The notes: generated by a model from the letters alone, not told the origin. DNA of 22,044 bases from Chloroflexota bacterium (GCA_026389635.1 JAPLHM010000043.1:1-22044), one strand, 5' to 3'; positions 13,244 to 21,057 are shown, numbered from the stretch's first letter. Program-made: numbers and translations.

Positions 13244-14770
13244 CTATACCACGGCCTGAGCTAACTTGAGTTGCCGGGCATTTGCCTCGACTATCTTGCG
13301 AAAATGGAAGCCGTAGATGGCCATGGACATCGATAACGAGAACGAACGCGGGCGCTTGAACGTCGTCCAGATCACCAGGTCCCAAAAATGCCAGCGTTCC
13401 TTTTCACGGATGCCCAGCACCCAGAGAGATTTGAAAAAAGCGCTGAGGTTTTGCGATTTCAGCACCGACATCTTCTGCCGTTTGGGACGGTACTCCCTCA
13501 GGAACGTTTTTACCCTGGCGTAATACTGGTTGGGCGCGTAGATGGTGTTCACTATACTGCGGTAGCCGTCCATCAGCTTATTTATATTCATTTTGGGTAT
13601 GAAATTAATTGATAATTCGGTATTGTTACCCGAGAAGCTGCCGGTCAGGCGCTTTTCGCCTTCGAGGCGTTTATGCAGGCGTGTGCCCATGGGTGCGTTC
13701 AGCAGGCCGACCATAGCCGTTACCACACCGCTTTTTTGCACGAAGTTGATAACGTCCTGGAAGATGGATTGGGGATCGCTGTCGAAGCCCACGATGAAAC
13801 CGCCCTGTACCTCCAGCCCGGCATGCTGAAGCGTTTTTATTGCGGCGATCAGGTCGCGGCTGGAGTTCTGAGATTTGCCGCACTCGGTCAGACTATCTTT
13901 ATTGGGCGACTCGATGCCGATGAAGACCATGTTGAAATTAGCTTTGACCATGAGGCCGGTCAACTCACTATCATCGGCCAGGTTGATGGAGGTCTGGGTG
14001 AAGAAGGAAAAGGGAAAATGCCTCTTCTGTGACCAGCTGAGGATACTCGGCAGCATCTCAGCCTTCAGCTTCTTCTTATTGCCGATAAAGTTGTCATCCA
14101 CGATGAAAACGCTATTCCGCCAGCCGGTCTGATACAGTGCGTCCAGCTCGCGCAGCATCTGCTCCCTGCCCTTGGTGCGCGGCAGGTGACCGTTGAGCAC
14201 CACGATGTCGCAGAACTCACAGTCGTAGGGGCAACCGCGGGAATACTGCACCACCATGGAGGAATATTTTTTCTTATCGATGAGGTCCCAGCGCGGCACC
14301 GGCGTGGTATTGATATCAGGCCGGATTTTAGACGAATACATTCTCTTCAGGCAGCTGTTCTCCAGGTCGGCCAGAAAGGGCGGCAGGGTGACTTCGCCCT
14401 CGTCCAGCACGAAATGGTCCACACAGGCGAAATCCTTGTGCTGCGTGGTGAATAGCGGTCCGCCGGCCACCACCGTGGCGCCCAGCTTCTTGCAGCGTTT
14501 GATAGCGATTTTGGCTGACTCCTTCTGCACCACCATGGCGCTGATAAACACCATGTCGGCCCATTTGATATCCTTATCGCCCAGCCGCCCCGTGTTCATA
14601 TCCACCAGTTTCAGTTCCCACTCAGCGGGGAGCATGGCCGCCACCGTCAGCAGGCCGAGCGGCGGGAAGGCCGCCTTCTTGGAAACGAACTTGAGGGCGT
14701 GCTTGAAGCTCCAGAATGTATCGGGGTATTCAGGGTAGATTAAAAGTATCTTCTTATTTATCAGCATCAT
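13244..14770 (-). CDS. B12-binding-domain radical SAM protein with DUF4070-type C-terminus
   Basis: The 508-aa protein combines an N-terminal cobalamin-binding-like domain (about residues 5-140, with PPLGLLTVAAMLP, VVAGGPLF and LDEGEVTLP) with a radical SAM domain (about 170-380). The 4Fe-4S motif is C180-x3-C184-x2-C187 (CPYDCEFC), followed by VFIVDDNFIGNK and the later GGFIVGFDSDP and GLLNAPMGTRL. The C-terminal region (about 385-430, NFIPKMNINKLMDGY and VKTFLREYRPKR) resembles DUF4070, as I recall it from this family. The classical DxHxxG cobalamin motif is not evident, as in many of these enzymes. Related enzymes methylate or cyclise unactivated carbons, for example in lipids or hopanoids, but no substrate can be assigned. 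Two ATGs occur (14770, 14767); GAGGAGGG ends 9 nt before the first, which I choose. It follows the isomerase gene by 89 nt. Confidence 0.85.
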   Translation of the reverse strand: MMLINKKILLIYPEYPDTFWSFKHALKFVSKKAAFPPLGLLTVAAMLPAEWELKLVDMNTGRLGDKDIKWADMVFISAMVVQKESAKIAIKRCKKLGATVVAGGPLFTTQHKDFACVDHFVLDEGEVTLPPFLADLENSCLKRMYSSKIRPDINTTPVPRWDLIDKKKYSSMVVQYSRGCPYDCEFCDIVVLNGHLPRTKGREQMLRELDALYQTGWRNSVFIVDDNFIGNKKKLKAEMLPSILSWSQKRHFPFSFFTQTSINLADDSELTGLMVKANFNMVFIGIESPNKDSLTECGKSQNSSRDLIAAIKTLQHAGLEVQGGFIVGFDSDPQSIFQDVINFVQKSGVVTAMVGLLNAPMGTRLHKRLEGEKRLTGSFSGNNTELSINFIPKMNINKLMDGYRSIVNTIYAPNQYYARVKTFLREYRPKRQKMSVLKSQNLSAFFKSLWVLGIREKERWHFWDLVIWTTFKRPRSFSLSMSMAIYGFHFRKIVEANARQLKLAQAVV

Positions 14771-14859
14771 TAAGTATGACCCTCCTCAGGTCAATCAGGC
14801 AAAAGCATACTTTAACATTTCAGCCAAGGGTATAGGTATCATCACCTATTTAGGCAGGG

Positions 14860-15924
14860 TCACTTTTCCTCGGCCAACCTCTTCTTGAGCAGATCTATCT
14901 CCGGAACCGGGCTGGGGTCGGTGCCGTTGAGCATGGCGAGATAGTAGCTGACCCAGTCGCCCAGCAACACAAGGCTCATGACATGTTTGAGGTCATTGCC
15001 TCCCTGGCTGTCTATATACTGGTGGGGAATGCTGCGCTGGTCTAAAAGCTCGCCGGTGACCTTATAGCGGACAAGCGTGCGCGGGTGCAGAGACTGGCAT
15101 CGCAGGAAAAGGACGTACATGCGGTCGGACGTGCCTGCCGGGTAGCGGTAGCCGAGGACTGCGTTGTGATTGAGCTCGGGCAGTGTCTCGAAGAAGGCCC
15201 ACTGCTTGCTGTTTTCGTTGATCTGCGTCTTCCACCTGCGGGCGACGTCGGTGAGTATACCGGCGCCGTAAACAACGGCAATTTTCCCATGGAGCCTGGC
15301 GGCAAGCGTCTTGGCCTGGTTGCGCTCGGCCGGGCTATCGTCCTGCCAGCTTGCTCCAAGAATTTCCAGAGCTCTGATCATGCCGTCCACATCCGCCGCT
15401 TCGGCGCTTGTAAAGCCCAGGCTTTGCATTATTGCCAGAAGGGGTAGCAAACTATATCCCAGGGCAGCGCGGGGCGGGGAAGCGTGCTCTATAACAAAAA
15501 TCGGCACATTGTTTTGGCGGGCCAGTTCTGTCAGCCTGCCTCCGGTTGAGATAACGAGTTTCTTGCAGCCCTTTTTCAGTGCCTGGGTGAAGCCTGAGAT
15601 CGTTTCCTCGGTATTGCCTGAATAGCTTGCCCCGATGACCAGGGTCTTATCATCAACCCACGCGGGAAGATCATAATCGCGATGTACCAGCACAAGCGGG
15701 CGGCTCAAGGGCGCAGCCAGTCCCCTCAGCAGGTCCCCGCCGATGGCCGAGCCCCCCATGCCGAGTATAACTACTTTATCAACATCGGAATAGCCGGAGG
15801 GAAGGACGAATTTGGAGGCCTTATCCCAGGCCTGGCGGCACTGGTTTGGAAGGCCGCGTATCTGTGTCCCCATGCCGAATTTATCTAAGGAAGTATAAAC
15901 GGAACTATCGTCCAGGTTTACCAT
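14860..15924 (-). CDS. Bifunctional phosphoglucose/phosphomannose isomerase
   Basis: It interconverts glucose-6-P or mannose-6-P and fructose-6-P. The 354-aa protein belongs to the SIS-domain PGI/PMI family known from Crenarchaeota and some bacteria, which is distinct from classical Pgi. First SIS domain: GMGGSAIGGD (55-64) and the phosphate-binding loop SYSGNTEET (100-108). Second: VVYGAGILTDVARRWKTQIN, then ENSKQWAFFETLPELNHNAV with candidate catalytic E238 and H253. The C-terminal GDWVSYYLAMLNGTDPSPVP and lysine-rich end are diagnostic. A GGAGGTG lies just upstream of the ATG, and the start is 3 nt after the mutase stop, so the two sugar-phosphate genes are co-translated. A role in glycolysis, gluconeogenesis or sugar-nucleotide precursor supply is likely. 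Confidence 0.9.
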   Translation of the reverse strand: MVNLDDSSVYTSLDKFGMGTQIRGLPNQCRQAWDKASKFVLPSGYSDVDKVVILGMGGSAIGGDLLRGLAAPLSRPLVLVHRDYDLPAWVDDKTLVIGASYSGNTEETISGFTQALKKGCKKLVISTGGRLTELARQNNVPIFVIEHASPPRAALGYSLLPLLAIMQSLGFTSAEAADVDGMIRALEILGASWQDDSPAERNQAKTLAARLHGKIAVVYGAGILTDVARRWKTQINENSKQWAFFETLPELNHNAVLGYRYPAGTSDRMYVLFLRCQSLHPRTLVRYKVTGELLDQRSIPHQYIDSQGGNDLKHVMSLVLLGDWVSYYLAMLNGTDPSPVPEIDLLKKRLAEEK

Positions 15925-15927
15925 AGC

Positions 15928-17352
15928 TCACACCTCCACCATTTCCTGGCCATATTGTATTAGTTTCTGCACCTCTTCCATGGAACCGCACTCGGCGTAG
16001 ATGCGCACCAGAGGTTCAGTGCCGGAAAAGCGCAGCAGCAGCCATGAGCCGTCCTCCAGTTTGTAGCGGAACCCGTCTCTCGTATCCAGCTTCACAACCT
16101 TTTGGCCGCCTATCTTCGCGGCGGGCTCCGCGGACATTTTGGCCAGCATTTGCTGCTTGATTTCATCGGTAGTGTGGATGTCCAGTCTATCGTAGTGATG
16201 AGGCCCGACCTTTTTAAAAAGATTTGCCAGCAATTGGGAGGGAGATTTGCCCGTTCTGACGATATAATCGATAAAATACAGGCCGGCCAGCATACCGTCC
16301 CTCTCGGGGATGTGCCCACGAAAACCGTAGCCTCCACTTTCTTCGCCGCCGAGCAGGGCCTTTTCCTTGATCATTATGGGCGCTACGTACTTGAATCCCA
16401 CGGTCGTCTCGAAGACGGGCACGTTGTAGATCTCGCCGATAGTGAAGAGCATATCTGTGGAAGTGAGGGTTTTAACCAGCGGGCCGCGCTCTTTGCGGAT
16501 ATCCAGTAAATACATGGCAAGCAGAGCGAACACTTCCTGCGTGGTCATAAAACGGCCGTTTTCATCGATAATGCCGATGCGGTCAGCGTCTCCATCGGTG
16601 GCGAAACCAACCGACGCATTGTTCCTGATGACCTGCCTGGCGAGTTTACTCAGGTTTTTGCTGATGGGCTCCGGCTGTATACCAGGGAAAAGGGGGTTGC
16701 GTACACGGTTGATCTCGTGTATCTCGATCTGTCCCCCTTCCAGCAGGCTCTTGAAATAACCGATGCCGGCGCCGAACATAGAGTCTACTACGATCTTCAG
16801 TTTGTTCTTCTTGAGCGCCTCGATATTTATCAGGTGGTTGAGCTGCCTTGCATAGGCGTGGTACGGGTCGTGGTAGGTGACGAGCTTTTTCTTAAGCGCC
16901 TCGCCGAGGTCGAGGCGCCTGATTGTCCCCTTATCAACCGCGGCGTTGGCGGATTTCTCGATTTGCGATATGACTTCCGTGGGTGCGCTGGATCCGCTGG
17001 CGACCTTGTACTTAAAACCGTTGTAGTTGCCCGGGTTATGGCTGGCCGTAATCATAATGGCGCCGTCAGCCTTTAGAGCCGTCACTGTGTAGCTGGTGAC
17101 CGGCGTGGGCGTGGGCTTGGGAAAGAGGAAAACCCTGATGCCGTTGCCTGCCAGCACCTCGGCCGCAGCCGCGGCGAAATCCTCGGAGGCGAAGCGTGTG
17201 TCGTAGCCAACCACGATGCTGCGCTTGCCCGGGCCGGCGTCAGTGAGGTAATCGGCCACGCCCTGGGCGCAGGCGCGCACATTGGCAAAGGTGAAATCTT
17301 CGGCAATAACGGCCCGCCAGCCGTCGGTGCCGAACTTGATCTTGGCCGGCAT
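15928..17352 (-). CDS. Phosphoglucomutase/phosphomannomutase family protein
   Basis: An alpha-D-phosphohexomutase that moves phosphate between C1 and C6 of glucose or mannose. The 474-aa protein has all four active-site loops: the catalytic phosphoserine S104 in TASHNP, the Mg-binding DGDADR at 253-258, the sugar-specificity loop GGEESGG (335-341), and the phosphate-binding RFSGTEPLVR (441-450). The GGEESGG loop resembles phosphoglucomutase; glucose versus mannose preference cannot be settled from sequence. The next gene is a PGI/PMI isomerase, which together would link fructose-6-P to glucose-1-P or mannose-1-P for glycan or sugar-nucleotide synthesis. The start ATG is 3 nt after the metK stop, with a weak GGGGA ribosome-binding site. 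Confidence 0.93.
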   Translation of the reverse strand: MPAKIKFGTDGWRAVIAEDFTFANVRACAQGVADYLTDAGPGKRSIVVGYDTRFASEDFAAAAAEVLAGNGIRVFLFPKPTPTPVTSYTVTALKADGAIMITASHNPGNYNGFKYKVASGSSAPTEVISQIEKSANAAVDKGTIRRLDLGEALKKKLVTYHDPYHAYARQLNHLINIEALKKNKLKIVVDSMFGAGIGYFKSLLEGGQIEIHEINRVRNPLFPGIQPEPISKNLSKLARQVIRNNASVGFATDGDADRIGIIDENGRFMTTQEVFALLAMYLLDIRKERGPLVKTLTSTDMLFTIGEIYNVPVFETTVGFKYVAPIMIKEKALLGGEESGGYGFRGHIPERDGMLAGLYFIDYIVRTGKSPSQLLANLFKKVGPHHYDRLDIHTTDEIKQQMLAKMSAEPAAKIGGQKVVKLDTRDGFRYKLEDGSWLLLRFSGTEPLVRIYAECGSMEEVQKLIQYGQEMVEV

Positions 17353-17355
17353 TAT

Positions 17356-18567
17356 TTATATCCCCGCTTCAGCCTTTAAAATCCTGGCTTTGTCGGTCTT
17401 CTCCCAGGGAAATTTTACGTCAGTGCGGCCGAAATGGCCGTAGGATGCCGTGGCGCGGTAGATAGGCCTGCGCAGGTCGAAGTACCTGATGATGGCCTCG
17501 GGCCGCATATCGAAATGCTTGAGGATAAGCTTGAGTATGGCGGCATCGGAGATATTGCCGGTGCCGAAGGTCTCGATAGAGACTGATAGGGGGTGCGCCA
17601 CACCGATGGAATAGGCCACCTGGAGTTCAAGCCGGTCAGCCAGTCCGGCGGCCACGCAGTTTTTAGCTATATAACGAGCCATATAGGTGGCAGAGCGGTC
17701 TACCTTGGTAGGGTCCTTGCCGGAGAAAGCTCCGCCGCCATGGCGGGCATAGCCCCCGTAGGTATCCACCAGCAGCTTGCGACCCGTGAAACCGGTATCG
17801 GAAACAGGCCCACCCACCTCGAAACGCCCTGCGCTGTTGACGTATATCTTGGTATCCTTATCCATCATGGAGGCCGGTATGACGGGCTTGATGATCTTCT
17901 TGATAATGTCATTGCGGATGGTGTCGTTATCCGGCGCTGGATCGTGGTGTGCACCGATGACCACCGCCTCGATCCTCTTAGGCTTGCCATAGCTGTATTC
18001 CACCGTGACCTGTGATTTGCCGTCAGGGCGCAGGTAGGGGATGATGCTCTTTTTTCGGGCTTCGGCCAGGCGCAGGGTCAGTTTGTGCGCCAGGGCGATG
18101 GGGAGAGGCATGAGCTCCTCGGTCTCGTTGCAGGCATAGCCGAACATCATGCCCTGGTCTCCGGCGCCGGTCAGGTCCATCTCGTCCACTTTCTTGCCGC
18201 TGGCCCTCACCTCCAGCGCCTTGCTCACCCCGGCGCTGATATTGGGCGACTGCTTCTTGATGGAAACGATGGTGGCGAGGCTCTGATAGTCGAATTGGAA
18301 TTCGGGCTTGGTGTAACCAATTTCCTTTACAATCTGCCTGACTATATCTGGTATTTCAACGTAAGTCCTGGTCGTTATCTCACCAAGGACGATTACCAGG
18401 CCGATGGTGACGGCCACTTCACAGGCTACTCTGGACATGGGGTCGCCCTTGATCATGGCATCGAGTATGCCGTCAGCGACCTGGTCGCATAGCTTGTCGG
18501 GGTGTCCTTCTGTAACCGATTCTGATGTAAAGAAATGCTTGGGCGACCTCATAAATGTGTTTTTCAT
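17356..18567 (-). CDS. metK: S-adenosylmethionine synthetase
   Basis: MetK makes SAM from methionine and ATP. Visible family motifs are the N-terminal TSESVTEGHPDKLCDQ, the GAGDQGMMFGYA hexapeptide region, GRFEVGGPVSDTGFTGRK and the P-loop-like GGGAFSGKDPTKVDRS. It is about 403 aa, the standard bacterial size. Two adjacent ATGs occur (18570 and 18567); the AAGGAG ribosome-binding site is only 2 nt from the first but 5 nt from the second, so I choose 18567. It lies 13-16 nt downstream of ahcY, giving an ahcY-metK unit, and is 3 nt upstream of the mutase gene. Confidence 0.97.
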   Translation of the reverse strand: MKNTFMRSPKHFFTSESVTEGHPDKLCDQVADGILDAMIKGDPMSRVACEVAVTIGLVIVLGEITTRTYVEIPDIVRQIVKEIGYTKPEFQFDYQSLATIVSIKKQSPNISAGVSKALEVRASGKKVDEMDLTGAGDQGMMFGYACNETEELMPLPIALAHKLTLRLAEARKKSIIPYLRPDGKSQVTVEYSYGKPKRIEAVVIGAHHDPAPDNDTIRNDIIKKIIKPVIPASMMDKDTKIYVNSAGRFEVGGPVSDTGFTGRKLLVDTYGGYARHGGGAFSGKDPTKVDRSATYMARYIAKNCVAAGLADRLELQVAYSIGVAHPLSVSIETFGTGNISDAAILKLILKHFDMRPEAIIRYFDLRRPIYRATASYGHFGRTDVKFPWEKTDKARILKAEAGI

Positions 18568-18583
18568 CATTGCTCCTTGCTAT

Positions 18584-19837
18584 TTAAGTTCCTTCTTCCC
18601 AACTTCCCAGGTACTTTTGCTGCTCACGTGTAAGCTTATCTATAACAATGTCCATTGATTTCAACTTTAGCAGTCCTACCTCGTTATCGGTCTCCAGTGG
18701 GACCGGGTATACGTCGGGCTTGAGCCTGCCTTTATTTTTTACCAGGTATTCCAGGCCCAGCGCCTGGTTGGCGAAGCTCATATCCATAACGCTGGCAGGG
18801 TGGCCTTCGGCCGCTGCCAGGTTGATCAGCCGCCCTTCGCCCAGCAGGTATATGCGCTTGCCCCCGGCCAGTTCGTACTCATCCACGAGGCGCCTGGTGC
18901 GCCGCTTGGCTGTCGCCATCCTTTCCAAGGCCGGTATGTTGATCTCCACGTTGAAATGACCGCTGTTGGCGAGGATGGCGCCGTTCTTCATCCTGGCGAA
19001 ATGTGCCCTGTCAATTACGTGCCGGTTGCCGGTCAGGGTAATGAAGACATCACCAAGTGCGGCGGCATGCATAAGGGGCATGACCTGGAAGCCATCCATG
19101 GCCGCTTCCAGAGCGCTGATGGGGTCTATCTCGCAGACGATGACGCGGGCGCCCATACCGTGGGCGCGGCGCGCTACGCCGCGCCCGCAGTAACCGTATC
19201 CTGCCACGACCACGACATTGCCCGACCAGAGTATATTGGTGGCCCGCGTGATGCCGTCTATGGTGCTCTGCCCTGTTCCATAGTGGTTATCGAAGAAATG
19301 TTTGGTCTTGGCATCGTTGACAGCGATAACGGGATATTTCAGCTTTTTAGCCCTGGCCATATTCTTAAGGCGGATCACGCCCGTGGTGGTTTCCTCGGTC
19401 CCGCCGATGACATCACGCAGCAACCCGGTCCTCTCCTGGTGTATGGTACTGACCAGGTCGGCGCCGTCGTCGATGGTCAACTGCGGCTTATGGTCAAGGG
19501 CTGCCATGATGTGACTGTAATAGGTCTTGTTGTCCTCCCCCTTGATGCAAAACATGGGGAACCCGGACTTGACCAGTGAAGCGGCCACGTCGTCCTGCGT
19601 GCTGAGGGGGTTGGAGGCGCACAGCACCAGGTCGGCCCCGCCGGCCTTGAGCGCATAGGCCAGGTTGGCAGTCTCCGAAGTGATATGCAGACAGCCGGAG
19701 ATACGCATGCCTTTGAATGGTTTCTCTTTCGAGAAACGTTCCTGGATAAGTTTTAGAACCGGCATCTGGCGGCTGGCCCACTCGATGCGGAACTTGCCTT
19801 CCGCGGCAAGCTTAATGTCCCCGATATCATATTTCAT
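18584..19837 (-). CDS. ahcY: S-adenosylhomocysteine hydrolase, short Thermotoga/archaeal-type
   Basis: AhcY reversibly splits S-adenosylhomocysteine into homocysteine and adenosine using bound NAD. In the 417-aa protein: HITSETANLAYAL (51-63), the acidic DDGAD segment (123-127), GGTEETTTG (145-153), K178/D183 in the segment NDAKTKHFFDNHYG, the Rossmann motif GYGYCGRG (213-220), NSGHFNVEI (291-299) and AEGHP. YGTGQS replaces the YGCRHS of the canonical type. The ~40-residue insertion of many bacteria is absent, and the protein ends KYLGSWEEGT without the KPDHYRY tail. Such features are typical of archaeal and Thermotoga enzymes, whose substrate and cofactor preferences can differ. An AGAGGA lies 10 nt before the ATG. 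It is the first gene of the leftward operon and is preceded by an extended -10 promoter. Confidence 0.95.
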   Translation of the reverse strand: MKYDIGDIKLAAEGKFRIEWASRQMPVLKLIQERFSKEKPFKGMRISGCLHITSETANLAYALKAGGADLVLCASNPLSTQDDVAASLVKSGFPMFCIKGEDNKTYYSHIMAALDHKPQLTIDDGADLVSTIHQERTGLLRDVIGGTEETTTGVIRLKNMARAKKLKYPVIAVNDAKTKHFFDNHYGTGQSTIDGITRATNILWSGNVVVVAGYGYCGRGVARRAHGMGARVIVCEIDPISALEAAMDGFQVMPLMHAAALGDVFITLTGNRHVIDRAHFARMKNGAILANSGHFNVEINIPALERMATAKRRTRRLVDEYELAGGKRIYLLGEGRLINLAAAEGHPASVMDMSFANQALGLEYLVKNKGRLKPDVYPVPLETDNEVGLLKLKSMDIVIDKLTREQQKYLGSWEEGT

Positions 19838-19928
19838 AAGGCGCTCATCCTCTGCAAAATCGATGCAATAATATTAGGTGTCTCAAGGCGATGCCAGTCG
19901 GTCCGCCAGCCCCCTAAAAGAGGCAATT
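19838..19928 (-). promoter_or_regulatory. ahcY 5' leader with possible hairpins
   Basis: About 85 nt would be transcribed between the predicted start (near 19922) and the ahcY ATG. In the RNA sense a 5-bp stem GCCTC/GGGGC-type pairing encloses TTTTA (19909-19924 on the plus strand). A GGCG...CGCC pair (19904-19907 with 19887-19890) is followed by a TGCA...TGCA stem nearer the start codon. The pairing is modest, and I do not recognise a known SAM or SAH riboswitch consensus. Functional meaning is unproven. Confidence 0.3.
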
Positions 19929-19937
19929 ATTATAACA
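19929..19937 (-). promoter_or_regulatory. Extended -10 promoter for the ahcY-metK operon
   Basis: Reading the minus strand, TGTTATAAT occupies 19937 to 19929: a perfect TATAAT -10 hexamer with the TG extension. A TTGGAT stands about 19 nt upstream as a weak -35. The predicted start is near 19922. It lies 92 nt upstream of the ahcY ATG, in the divergent region 19838-20040. Confidence 0.7.
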
Positions 19938-20002
19938 GAATGCCCTACGAAGCATCCAATTACCCTACCGGAACATCTCTTTTCTTGCGCCATAAATCAA
20001 GG

Positions 20003-20011
20003 TGATATAAT
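20003..20011 (+). promoter_or_regulatory. Extended -10 promoter for the PfkB-family kinase
   Basis: TGATATAAT at 20003-20011 is a perfect extended -10 element. A weak -35 such as TTGCGC (19985-19990, 15-nt spacing) lies upstream. Transcription would begin near 20018, giving a leader of about 22 nt before the ATG at 20041. It faces away from the ahcY promoter, with about 70 nt between the two -10 elements. Confidence 0.65.
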
Positions 20012-20040
20012 TAGTGGTGATTTTGAGGTAAAAGAGGTTT

Positions 20041-20970
20041 ATGAATACAAAAATCATTGTCTGTGGGTCACTGGCATACGATAGGATTATGGTTTTCCCG
20101 GGATACTTTTCCGACCATATAATCCCCGAAAAGATACACGTACTAAATATCTCTTTCCAGGTGGATGGAATGGAGGAGAGGTTTGGCGGCACGGCGGGCA
20201 ATATTGCCTATGCGCTTACTCTCATGGGGGAAAATCCCGTTATATCAGCTACCATTGGCCATGATTATCAAGCATACTTTAAATGGTTCGCGAATAACGG
20301 CATATCTACCGAAAAGATTAAAATAATCGAGGACGAATTTACAGCCAGCGCCTACATAACCACGGACCGGGCTGATAACCAGATTACCGGCTTCAACCCC
20401 GGCGCCATGAAATGCTCCTCCTCCATGGATTTCGACAAGCTCAATCCAAAGGCGACTATTGTTATTGTTGCTCCTGGTAATCTTGAGAACATGCTGAATT
20501 ACCCGGGTTTCTGCAAGGCCAGAGGGATCGATTATATCTTTGACCCCGGGCAATCGCTGCCGATGTTAAAAGCTGATGAATTGATCCGGGCTATAGAGGG
20601 GTGCCGGATCTTGATCTGCAATGATTATGAATTGGATATGATTACAAAAATGACGGGGCAAAAAAAAGAAGCCTTGATGAGGCTGGCCGGAACCATAATT
20701 GTCACCAGGGGAGAGCTGGGTTCTATAATCTCAACATCGGATTGTGAAATAAACATTCCTGCCGTTAAACCAAAGATAGTAGTGGACCCAACAGGCGCTG
20801 GCGACGCATATAGGGGTGGACTGATCAGTGGTCTGGTCCAGGGCAAGAGCATCGAGCATTGCGCGCGAATGGGCAGCGTATGCGCTTCCTTTGCTGTGGA
20901 GTGCTGCGGTACTCAGGATTACAGGTTCAGCCCCGAGGAATTCAGCGAGAGGCTTAATAGATGTCGCTGA
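20041..20970 (+). CDS. PfkB-family kinase, probable adenosine kinase
   Basis: The 309-aa protein is a ribokinase/PfkB fold kinase. Near the N-terminus are GSLAYDRIMVFPG (9-21) and the substrate-binding FGGTAGNIAYAL (48-59). The C-terminal PfkB signature DPTGAGDAYRGGL contains the anion hole and catalytic D255 (GAGD, 252-255). The subgroup with GSLA-D-IMVFP and GG-AGNIAY-L is, in my recollection, close to bacterial adenosine kinases, though it is often labelled carbohydrate kinase. Divergence from ahcY-metK, whose product AhcY releases adenosine, supports an adenosine-salvage role; this is an inference. GAGG at 20034-20037 or GAGGT at 20025-20029 could serve the ATG. The gene looks more AT-rich than its neighbours, though I have not computed this. 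Ribokinase or fructokinase activity is an alternative. Confidence 0.8.
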   Translation: MNTKIIVCGSLAYDRIMVFPGYFSDHIIPEKIHVLNISFQVDGMEERFGGTAGNIAYALTLMGENPVISATIGHDYQAYFKWFANNGISTEKIKIIEDEFTASAYITTDRADNQITGFNPGAMKCSSSMDFDKLNPKATIVIVAPGNLENMLNYPGFCKARGIDYIFDPGQSLPMLKADELIRAIEGCRILICNDYELDMITKMTGQKKEALMRLAGTIIVTRGELGSIISTSDCEINIPAVKPKIVVDPTGAGDAYRGGLISGLVQGKSIEHCARMGSVCASFAVECCGTQDYRFSPEEFSERLNRCR

Positions 20971-21057
20971 GGGAGCCCCGTTGAAAGTTCAGTAACACTA
21001 CTCAGGTAATTACAATACAGTGCCAGCAACGACCTACTTCAGGGCTATTGAAGGTTC

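Noticed and set aside
14832..14849. Small inverted repeat ATAGGT/ACCTAT between the isomerase and radical SAM genes
   Set aside because: Only 6 bp, AT-rich, without a T-run on the transcribed strand; too weak to call a terminator or attenuator.
14771..14859. Promoter for the radical SAM gene in the 89-nt gap
   Set aside because: TTGGCT and TATGCT are present on the minus strand but only about 12 nt apart, so the spacing does not support a sigma-70 promoter.
18800..19579. 259-codon plus-strand open frame opposite ahcY
   Set aside because: It is antisense to a strongly conserved enzyme, and its translation shows no motif. Long antisense frames are common in GC-rich genes.
19838..19930. Known SAM-I, SAM-II, SAM-IV or SAH riboswitch upstream of ahcY
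   Set aside because: The leader is short and lacks the recognisable conserved cores of these classes; only weak local hairpins are seen.
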